35,868 nt of DNA from DASVLX01 sp035552275 (GTDB lineage: Bacteria; Actinomycetota; Actinomycetes; Mycobacteriales; Pseudonocardiaceae): the NCBI GenBank assembly GCA_035552275.1, contig DASZLR010000048.1:1-35868 (forward strand), in the 5' to 3' direction. Every line of letters begins with the position of its first letter. Position 1 is the first letter of the stretch. The notes under the pieces are model-generated. The model did no database searches and was not told where the DNA came from. It saw only the letters and a program-made list of their open reading frames with translations. Positions 30,349 through 35,868 of the stretch are shown piece by piece. The translations under genes were made by a program, and so were the position numbers.

Positions 30349-31551
30349 TCAGCGGGTGATTCCAGTGTGCCCGAGAGAGTAGCGGCCGGGCTGTGGCCAG
30401 ACGCACAGCCCGTGCGGGCCGTCGTCCACCGGGATCTCCCTGATCAGCGATCCATCCTTTGTGGACAGCACGTACACCGCGCGACTGTACCGGCCGGACA
30501 GCCACAACTGGCTGCCGTCGGCGGTCACGTTGCCCATGTCCGGACTGCCGCCGCCGGGAATGCGCCACTTGGCCAGCGGCGTGCCGGTGTAGGCGTCGAG
30601 CACGCTGACGCTGCCCTCCAACCGGTTCGTCACGTACAGCTCGCGGGCGTCGCGGGACAGGTACAGCCCGTGCGTGCCCAGGCCGGTGGAGATGAACCGG
30701 ATCACCTTGGTGGCGGCGCCGTTGAGCACCCACACGCCGTTCGCGTCCGAGTCGGCGATGTAGTACACCGATCCGTCCGGCGCCAGCTTGATGTCCTGCG
30801 GACCCATGTGGGTGTCCTGGTGCGGCATGTCGACGGTGCGCAGCAACCGATGCGTGGCCACGTCGATCACCGCGACCCGACCGGCGAACTCGCAGGTGAA
30901 CACGGCCGTGCGACCGTCGGGGGAGAAGTCGGCGTGGTCGATGCCGGCGCACGCCGGGGTCGGCGTGATGTCCTGCTGCTTCCAGGTGTGCGGGTCGTAC
31001 CAGACCAGCTCGCGACGCGCCTCGGCCACCGAGATGGCGTACCGGCCATCGGGCGTGAAGTACAGGTTGTACGGGTCGATCACCGGGATCGGCGCGCCCG
31101 GCCGGCCGGTGACCGGATCGAAGGGCAGCAGGTGGTCGCCCTTGTCGTCGGTGGCGTAGAGGGTGCGCAGGTCGTACGACGGAACCACGTGCTGCAGCTC
31201 GATGCCCGCCGGATACTTGGCGAGAACCTGGAAGGTGGTCGGGTCGATCACCCACACATCGCCGGAACCGCTGTGCGGCACGTAAACCAGCGGCTTGGCC
31301 TGCCGGGCGGCGGCGGACAGGTCGTTCGCGCCGGCCGCGGCGTAGACGTTGTGCGGGTCGGTGACCGGCGGCATGCCGGGCAGGCCGGTGCCGGCAGACG
31401 GGGATCCGGACCGGGATGACGCGGTCGGCGGTGCGGTGGTCGTGGCCGGCGCGCTGGACGTGCCCGGTGAACAGGCCGAGACCAGCGCGAGGAGGGCCAG
31501 CACCGAAAGGGCTGGCACCGACACCAGAAGGCGTGCCGGACGCACGGTCAT
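30349..31551 (-). CDS. YVTN-type beta-propeller lipoprotein
   Basis: A 400-residue surface lipoprotein. The signal peptide ends in LVSAC near residue 27, followed by a Thr/Ser/Pro-rich linker to about residue 60. Then come roughly seven propeller blades of the YVTN/cytochrome D1-like type. Repeats include VYVPHSGSGDVWVIDPTTF, LYATDDKGDHLLPFDP, RVAVIDVATHRLLRTVDMP, ELYVTNRLEGSVSVLDAYTG and RAVYVLSTKDG. Such propellers usually act in protein or ligand binding outside the cell; no enzyme motif is visible. ATG 31551 overlaps the preceding stop by one base (TGATG), so it is coupled to the deacetylase-like gene. The stop is followed 17 nt later by the broken yccF. Confidence 0.85.
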   Translation of the reverse strand: MTVRPARLLVSVPALSVLALLALVSACSPGTSSAPATTTAPPTASSRSGSPSAGTGLPGMPPVTDPHNVYAAAGANDLSAAARQAKPLVYVPHSGSGDVWVIDPTTFQVLAKYPAGIELQHVVPSYDLRTLYATDDKGDHLLPFDPVTGRPGAPIPVIDPYNLYFTPDGRYAISVAEARRELVWYDPHTWKQQDITPTPACAGIDHADFSPDGRTAVFTCEFAGRVAVIDVATHRLLRTVDMPHQDTHMGPQDIKLAPDGSVYYIADSDANGVWVLNGAATKVIRFISTGLGTHGLYLSRDARELYVTNRLEGSVSVLDAYTGTPLAKWRIPGGGSPDMGNVTADGSQLWLSGRYSRAVYVLSTKDGSLIREIPVDDGPHGLCVWPQPGRYSLGHTGITR

Positions 31552-32333
31552 CACCTCAGGAGTTCGGTCGCGGTGACCGGGGTGAGGCCGCGGTCGGCCA
31601 GATCACGCAGGATCCCCGGCAGCGCCAGCACGGTGCCCTGGTGCCCCAGATGCATGCTGACCACGCTGCCGGCGGTCGCCTTGGTCACCGCCTGCCGGAC
31701 CGCGGCCGGTCCGGGGTCCTCCCAGTCGGTGCTGTCGATGTCGTAGGACAGCACCCGGGCGTAACCGGCCTGACCGGCTTCGATCAGCTCCTGCTGGGTC
31801 GCGTGCTGACCCTGGGACTGCCGGAAGAACGTGCCCGGCGTGCCGAGGATGTCGGCCAGCTTGTCCCGACAGCGGGTGATCTCGACCAGCATCGGGTTGG
31901 GTTCCATCGCGGCCAGGTCGCCGTGGCTCCAGGTGTGGTTGCCGATCTCGTGCCCGCCGTCGCGCACCATCCGGACGCCGTCCGGGCTGGCCGCCAGCCA
32001 GGTGCCCACGGCCAGCACGGTCGCCTGGGCATGTCCGGCGGCCAGCGCGGCCAGCACCTGTCGGGTGATCGACAGGTCGCCGGCGCCGTGGAAGGTCAGC
32101 GCCACCTCGGGCCGCCCGCTGGCGCCGCGCGCCAACTGCACCGCCGGTCCGCCGATCGGGGTGGTGGGCGGGACGGTGGTGGCCGGGACCGGGGTCTGGG
32201 CGCTGGTTGTCGTCGCGGGCGCGCTGGTGGACTGGCTGGACGGGCTCGCGGAGTCGGTCGAGCAGCCGGCCACCGCCGCGATGGCCGCGCCGGCGCTGAG
32301 GCCGAGCGCCCGCCGCCGGGAAAGCTGGCTCAC
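31551..32333 (-). CDS. Polysaccharide deacetylase-like (NodB homology) lipoprotein, altered active site
   Basis: A 260-residue exported protein. SRRRALGLSAG is Tat-like and AAVAGC is a lipobox, followed by a Ser/Thr-rich linker. In the NodB domain the first motif reads ALTFHGAGD instead of TFDDG, so the usual catalytic and metal-binding Asp pair is changed. The second motif is HEIGNHTWSH, which keeps the zinc histidines, then FFRQSQGQH, YDIDSTDW and MHLGH in place of the usual LHD. TFHG-type first motifs recur, as I recall, in an actinobacterial branch. Action on peptidoglycan or wall glycan is possible but unproven. GTG 32333 overlaps the upstream stop by GTGA. Confidence 0.8.
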   Translation of the reverse strand: MSQLSRRRALGLSAGAAIAAVAGCSTDSASPSSQSTSAPATTTSAQTPVPATTVPPTTPIGGPAVQLARGASGRPEVALTFHGAGDLSITRQVLAALAAGHAQATVLAVGTWLAASPDGVRMVRDGGHEIGNHTWSHGDLAAMEPNPMLVEITRCRDKLADILGTPGTFFRQSQGQHATQQELIEAGQAGYARVLSYDIDSTDWEDPGPAAVRQAVTKATAGSVVSMHLGHQGTVLALPGILRDLADRGLTPVTATELLR

Positions 32334-32545
32334 CGCACGCTCTGCCGGGCTTCCCGGAACAGGCCGACCAGCGCCAGGATCAGGCCGAGTGGGACCAGCA
32401 CGCCGGCCGCGGTGTTCAGCCACAGCGGCAGATCATGCCGGCCGGTCACGTACAGCACCAGGATCGCGGCGAGCGCGAGCAGGCCCACGGCGAAGATCGC
32501 CACGGCGATCGGGACGAGTCGCGCGCTGCGGGCTGATGCGGTCAC
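32330..32545 (-). CDS. Small two-helix membrane protein
   Basis: A 71-residue protein with two predicted membrane helices (about 11-34 and 46-64) joined by a short polar loop YVTGRHDLPLW. It is basic at both ends. GTG 32545 lacks a ribosome-binding site and has a -10 box 6 nt upstream, so it is probably the leaderless first gene of the deacetylase/propeller operon. Its stop overlaps the next start (GTGA at 32330-32333). I do not recognise the family; a short membrane protein gene (Rv0870c) sits next to cspB in mycobacteria, but I cannot confirm homology. Confidence 0.7.
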   Translation of the reverse strand: MTASARSARLVPIAVAIFAVGLLALAAILVLYVTGRHDLPLWLNTAAGVLVPLGLILALVGLFREARQSVR

Positions 32546-32551
32546 CCGCCC

Positions 32552-32557
32552 AGGGTA
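32552..32557 (-). promoter_or_regulatory. -10 box of a probable leaderless transcript
   Basis: TACCCT on the minus strand ends 6 nt before GTG 32545. It would drive the operon of small membrane protein, deacetylase-like protein, propeller lipoprotein and broken yccF. Confidence 0.42.
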
Positions 32558-32761
32558 ACCGGCCCGGCCGGCGTCGGCCGATGGGCCGGACGGTGGAACT
32601 TGCCGGTAGACGGCGTGCCTTTTGCCGGACGTTGTCGCTACGCTGGGGAGCCCGCGTCCTGGGTGCGCCTGGGACGCGTTCGTCGTGCGGGGGAAGGCGC
32701 CCGAGTTGGGGGCACCGGCGCGGCTGCACATGGTGTGTCCACGGAAAGAACGGTGAGGGTA

Positions 32762-33148
32762 GTGCCGACCGGCAGAGTCAAGTGGTACGACTCGGACAAG
32801 GGCTTCGGGTTCGTCAGCCAGGACGGCGGCGAGGACGTCTACGTCCGTGCGTCAGCGTTGCCGCCCGGGGTGCCGGCGTTGAAAGCCGGTCAGCGCATCG
32901 AGTTCGGCATGGCCGAGGGACGGCGGGGGCCGCAGGCGCTGTCGGTCAAGCTGCTGGATCCGCCGCCGTCGGTGGTCGAGGCGCGGCGTCGCCCGGCCGA
33001 GGAACTGCACGGCCTGATCGAGGACATGATCAAGCTGCTGGAAGACCGGGTCCAGCCGGACCTGCGTCGCGGCCGGTATCCGGATCGCAAGTTCACCAAC
33101 CGGATCAGCGAGTTGATGCGTGCGGTCGCCCGGGACCTCGACCCGTAA
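32762..33148 (+). CDS. cspB: Cold-shock domain protein with C-terminal extension
   Basis: A 128-residue nucleic acid-binding protein. Residues 1-66 are a cold-shock domain: TGRVKWYDSDKGFGFVSQDGG contains RNP1 (KGFGFV), and DVYVRASAL takes the place of RNP2 (usually VFVH). Residues 67-128 add a helical, charged segment (EARRRPAEELHGLIEDMIKLLED ... RISELMRAVARDL), unlike the classic 67-residue CspA. The M. tuberculosis gene in this position (cspB, Rv0871) has about 135 residues, so the extension is shared. GTG 32762 is chosen because VPTGRVKW is the usual start and GGTGAGGG precedes it; a GTG at 32753 is also in frame. Confidence 0.85.
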   Translation: MPTGRVKWYDSDKGFGFVSQDGGEDVYVRASALPPGVPALKAGQRIEFGMAEGRRGPQALSVKLLDPPPSVVEARRRPAEELHGLIEDMIKLLEDRVQPDLRRGRYPDRKFTNRISELMRAVARDLDP

Positions 33149-33154
33149 ACCCGG

Positions 33155-33631
33155 CTAGCTGCCGACGTTGAGCTGCCACACCGCGCGGGCGTAGAACTCG
33201 TAGCCGTTCTGATCCTGGGACAGCGCGACGCTGCCCTGGTCCACCTGCACCGACTCCAGCTGATCGGAGGACGGCAGGCTCAGCGTGTAGGCGTACTGCT
33301 GGTCGGGCTGGAACACCGCGCTGCGGCCCTGCAACTCCTGGCCGGCCTGCTTGTATTTGAACGCCACCAGCCACGGCGTGCTGGCCACCTCCGGCGCCAC
33401 GGACACCTGCAACAGCCGGCCGGCCGGCACGGACAGCGCGGCCGCGGCGTTGCCCAGCTGGCACTTGCCGAGGTCGGCCGTGCAGTAGTCGGCCGGCAGG
33501 ATGCTCACCGTCCGGCCGCCGGAGAAGAAGCTGACCAACGGCTTGGGCACGCTGCACGCGGCGACGGACGCGCCGGTCACGGCGGCCAGCGTCAGTGCGA
33601 GCAACGGACGGGAGAGAGCGGCTCGATGCAC
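33155..33631 (-). CDS. DUF2771-like secreted lipoprotein
   Basis: A 158-residue exported protein. The signal peptide (LLALTLAAVTGASVAAC) ends in a lipobox at about Cys26. The mature part is a small, probably beta-rich domain (VSILPADYCTADLGKCQL with two cysteines, then WLVAFKYKQAG and QQYAYTLSLP). I recall this as DUF2771, and the gene in this position in mycobacteria is Rv0875c, of similar size. No enzymatic motif is visible. GTG 33631 has TAAAGT (33638-33643) 6 nt upstream, so it is probably leaderless. Its stop lies 6 nt from that of the convergent cold-shock gene. Confidence 0.72.
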   Translation of the reverse strand: MHRAALSRPLLALTLAAVTGASVAACSVPKPLVSFFSGGRTVSILPADYCTADLGKCQLGNAAAALSVPAGRLLQVSVAPEVASTPWLVAFKYKQAGQELQGRSAVFQPDQQYAYTLSLPSSDQLESVQVDQGSVALSQDQNGYEFYARAVWQLNVGS

Positions 33632-33637
33632 GGGGCA

Positions 33638-33643
33638 ACTTTA
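33638..33643 (-). promoter_or_regulatory. -10 box of a probable leaderless transcript
   Basis: TAAAGT on the minus strand (within AATAAAGT) ends 6 nt before GTG 33631. It is the most A/T-rich of the leaderless promoters in the window and lies only about 20 bp beyond the stop of the transporter gene upstream. Confidence 0.5.
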
Positions 33644-33663
33644 TTGAAGTGCCTCGGCGTCGG

Positions 33664-35289
33664 TCAGCGTGGGCCGTCGAACGGCTCGGTCGGCATCGCC
33701 CTGGTCGCGAGCCGGGTCCGACCTTCGCCGGCCGGCCCGGTCGGCCCAGCCGGATCACCGCTCCGGGACTGTGCCTTGGTCAGCCGGGGCCTGATCAGCC
33801 GAGGCAGCGTGACGTTGGGCATCGCGGGCAGCAGCGTGCGACCCCGGTGGATCATGATCGTCTGCACCAGGCCGAGCACCATGAGACCGGCCACCACGGC
33901 GAAGCCGACCAGGAAGTTGGTGGGCAGCAGCACACCCAGCGCGCCGCCGAACACCCAGGCCAGTTGCAGGATCGTCTCGGACCGGCCGAACGCGGAGGCG
34001 CGGGACACCTCGGGCAGGTCGTGCTGGATGGTGGCGTCCAGGGTGATCTTGGCCAGTCCGCTGGCCGTCGACGCGATCAGCGCCGCGATCGCGGCCATGG
34101 TGATGCTCGGCAGGATCGCCGCGATCACCGCGCCGGCCACCGATCCGGCCAGACAGCTGATAATCAACTGATCGGGTCTGCCGAAATGCAGCCGGGCGCC
34201 GATCATGTTGCCGGCGAAGCTGCCGATTCCGGCCGCGGCGCCGATCAGGCCCAGCAGCAGCAACTGCCGGAACGCGGAGTGCTCGGTCATCGACTTGATG
34301 ACGAAAGCCGGGAACAGCAACAGGAAACCGGTCAGCAGCCGGATTGTCGCGTTGCCCCACAGGCCCAGCACCACCTGCCGGCCGAGCGTCTGACGGGGCG
34401 CGCGGCGTGGCGGCCGCTCGCTCAGTGACGTCGGCACCTCGCCCTCGGTCGACTCGACCCAGGCCGGGATGCGCAGGCACAGCCAGCCGTCCACGAGGCA
34501 GAGCGCGGCGGTGAACCACAGCGCGCCGGGCGAGCCGAACAGCTTCGCCGCGCCGCTGCCGAACCCGCCGAACACCACGCTCGCGCCGAGCCCGAACACG
34601 GTCAGCCGGGCGTTCGTCTTGGCGAGCGTGGTGCTGCCGTCGGGCAGCACTCGGGGCGCGATCGCGGCGCGCAGCACGTCGAAGGACTTGGACAGCACCA
34701 TGGTGCCCAGCGCCGCCGGATAGAGCAGCCAGTCGTTGAGGTGGAACGCCATCACGATGGACAGCAGGGCCTGGCCGCCGCAGGACAGCGCGAGCGCGAA
34801 CCGGCGGCCGCGCTGCACCCGGTCCAGCGCCGGCCCGATCACCGGGGCGATCAGCGCGAACGGCGCGACGGTGATCAGCAGGTACAGCGCGACCTTGGTG
34901 TGGCTGGCTGCTGTGGCGGCGGAGAAGAACAGGGTGTTGGCCAGGCCGACGGCCATGGTCGCCGAGGACGCGTAGTTCAGCATCACCGCGTAGGTCAGCG
35001 CGGTGAGTCCGGACTCGCCGGCGCCGTCGGCGTGAATGGCGCGCTGGAAAGCGTCGACCGCCTGGCCGGAGAGCTGGCGGCCACGCCAGAACGCGACCCG
35101 GGTGACGGTGATCTTGCGCGGTGGCGCCGGCCCGGTGGGCGGCTCGGGCTGCTGGTCGCCGCGCGGATAGCCGTCCGGGCCGTACCGCTCGTAGCCGCCG
35201 TGCGGAGGCCCGGCCGGCGGCACCGACGCCCAGCCCGGACGCCCACGGCGGGGATCGCCGGACTGGTCGGCCGAACCAGAGCGGATCAC
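33664..35289 (-). CDS. MFS-type transporter with disordered N-terminus
   Basis: A 541-residue membrane protein. The first 60 residues are Pro/Gly/Tyr-rich and disordered. From about residue 105 there are ten to twelve membrane helices typical of a major facilitator. Visible helices include VALYLLITVAPFALIAPVIGP, FTAALCLVDGWLCL, LLTGFLLLFPAFVI, LLLGLIGAAAGIGSFAGNM and FVVAG-type ends. GPALDRVQRGRRFAL fits the MFS loop 2-3 motif. The C-terminal tail is basic and Pro/Gly-rich. Size and place match mycobacterial Rv0876c. Substrate unknown. GTG 35289 is preferred (AGGA 7-8 nt upstream); the open frame continues to 35502 through the divergent promoter and is rejected there. Confidence 0.8.
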   Translation of the reverse strand: MIRSGSADQSGDPRRGRPGWASVPPAGPPHGGYERYGPDGYPRGDQQPEPPTGPAPPRKITVTRVAFWRGRQLSGQAVDAFQRAIHADGAGESGLTALTYAVMLNYASSATMAVGLANTLFFSAATAASHTKVALYLLITVAPFALIAPVIGPALDRVQRGRRFALALSCGGQALLSIVMAFHLNDWLLYPAALGTMVLSKSFDVLRAAIAPRVLPDGSTTLAKTNARLTVFGLGASVVFGGFGSGAAKLFGSPGALWFTAALCLVDGWLCLRIPAWVESTEGEVPTSLSERPPRRAPRQTLGRQVVLGLWGNATIRLLTGFLLLFPAFVIKSMTEHSAFRQLLLLGLIGAAAGIGSFAGNMIGARLHFGRPDQLIISCLAGSVAGAVIAAILPSITMAAIAALIASTASGLAKITLDATIQHDLPEVSRASAFGRSETILQLAWVFGGALGVLLPTNFLVGFAVVAGLMVLGLVQTIMIHRGRTLLPAMPNVTLPRLIRPRLTKAQSRSGDPAGPTGPAGEGRTRLATRAMPTEPFDGPR

Positions 35290-35351
35290 GTCTCCATCCT
35301 GCCCTATCCACAGCTCGGGTGACGGGCTGACCGGCCGATAGTGGAGTGCGG

Positions 35352-35357
35352 CACAAT
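35352..35357 (+). promoter_or_regulatory. -10 box of a probable leaderless transcript
   Basis: CACAAT ends 8 nt before the GTG at 35366, and no Shine-Dalgarno lies between. It is divergent from the transporter start at 35289. Confidence 0.4.
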
Positions 35358-35365
35358 CGACAACT

Positions 35366-35868
35366 GTGACACCCATTCCGAACAGCACGGTTGACGGTCT
35401 GGAGCCGTCCGGCGGGCAGCAGCCGGACGAGCGGCCCGAGGCCGAGCTGGCGGCGGCCGTCGAGTTGGCCCGGGCCGCGGCGGCGGAAGCCGGCGACGAC
35501 ACGGTCGGCGAGTACGTCGGGGTGCATGCCGACGGCCCGGCGGCGGTGACGCACCTGTTCGGCGCGACGCTGTCCGGCTATCGCGGCTGGCGATGGGCGG
35601 TGAGCGTGGCGAACGCGGGAGCGGGCACCGAGCCGACAGTCAGCGAAGTGGTGTTGCTGCCCGGCCCGGACGCGATGGTGGCGCCGCAGTGGGTGCCGTG
35701 GCAGGAGCGGGTGCGGGCCGGCGATCTCGGCCCCGGTGATCTGATGCCGCCGCCGCCCGGTGATCCACGGCTCGCGCCGGCTTACCTGGAGTCCGACGAT
35801 CCGGCCGTGGAGGAGATCGCCACCGAGGCTGGTCTGGGTCGGGTTCGGGTGCTGTCCCGGGAGGGCCG
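35366..35868 (+). CDS. DUF3027 family protein, 5' part
   Basis: The frame starts at GTG 35366 and runs off the window end, giving 167 residues. After an acidic, Ala-rich start it reads VGEYVGVHADGP, HLFGATLSGYRGWRWAVSVA, then the landmark WVPWQERVRAGDLGPGDLMPP and DPRLAPAYL. I recognise this as DUF3027, an actinobacterial family of unknown function. The mycobacterial gene at the end of the same syntenic block, Rv0877, is about 260 residues, so some 90-100 residues should lie beyond the window. It is probably leaderless. Confidence 0.85.
   Translation, partial: MTPIPNSTVDGLEPSGGQQPDERPEAELAAAVELARAAAAEAGDDTVGEYVGVHADGPAAVTHLFGATLSGYRGWRWAVSVANAGAGTEPTVSEVVLLPGPDAMVAPQWVPWQERVRAGDLGPGDLMPPPPGDPRLAPAYLESDDPAVEEIATEAGLGRVRVLSREG

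Noticed and set aside
1..35868. Search for CRISPR arrays, insertion sequences, tRNA or rRNA genes and biosynthetic megasynthases
   Set aside because: No regularly spaced repeats, transposase motifs, tRNA arms or modular enzymes were seen on either strand.

Overview
The window is very GC-rich, and GTG starts, overlapping start/stop codons and strong G/C at third codon positions are common. Gene content and order point to an actinomycete, most likely of the order Pseudonocardiales; I cannot name a genus. From about 6.5 kb to the end, the order resembles the Mycobacterium tuberculosis Rv0861c-Rv0877 region as I recall it: XPB helicase, helicase-associated protein, moaC, mog, moaE, rpf, moaD, moaA, cold-shock protein, secreted DUF2771-like protein, MFS-like membrane protein and DUF3027 protein. 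Here extra gene groups are inserted into that backbone.

Layout: 1-216 is the 3' end of a deazaflavin-dependent nitroreductase-like gene. 292-3935 is a conservon-type operon (sensor kinase with extracytoplasmic sensor, Roadblock/LC7 protein, small GTPase) without the usual DUF742 gene. 3939-6477 holds menC (menaquinone pathway, minus strand), a RHH-antitoxin/PIN-toxin pair and a serine hydrolase. 6474-8135 is the XPB-type helicase. 8233-9240 is an orphan lipoprotein solute-binding protein. 9863-15022 is a second, complete conservon (A-B-C-D). 15019-17286 is the helicase-associated WYL-like protein that normally sits next to XPB.

17369-22993 holds a small conserved protein, an ACT-domain malic enzyme, moaC, a mog-moaE fusion, the resuscitation-promoting factor rpf (minus) with a long regulated leader, and moaD and moaA (minus). 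23142-26771 carries a MarR regulator, then an HTH-TOBE regulator overlapping modA, which overlaps a permease-ATPase fusion (modBC). Molybdate uptake and molybdopterin synthesis are therefore placed together.

26855-35868 holds a metallophosphoesterase, a Uma2-type nuclease-like gene of lower GC, an acyl-CoA synthetase and a broken yccF. It continues with a minus-strand operon (small membrane protein, deacetylase-like lipoprotein, YVTN beta-propeller lipoprotein), a cold-shock protein with a C-terminal extension, a DUF2771-like lipoprotein, an MFS-like transporter and the 5' part of a DUF3027 gene.

Eight genes begin with a TANNNT-like -10 box only 6-8 nt before the start codon and are probably leaderless. 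I saw no rRNA, tRNA, CRISPR array, insertion sequence or prophage. All function calls come from reading the translated sequence and recalling families; no database search was run.
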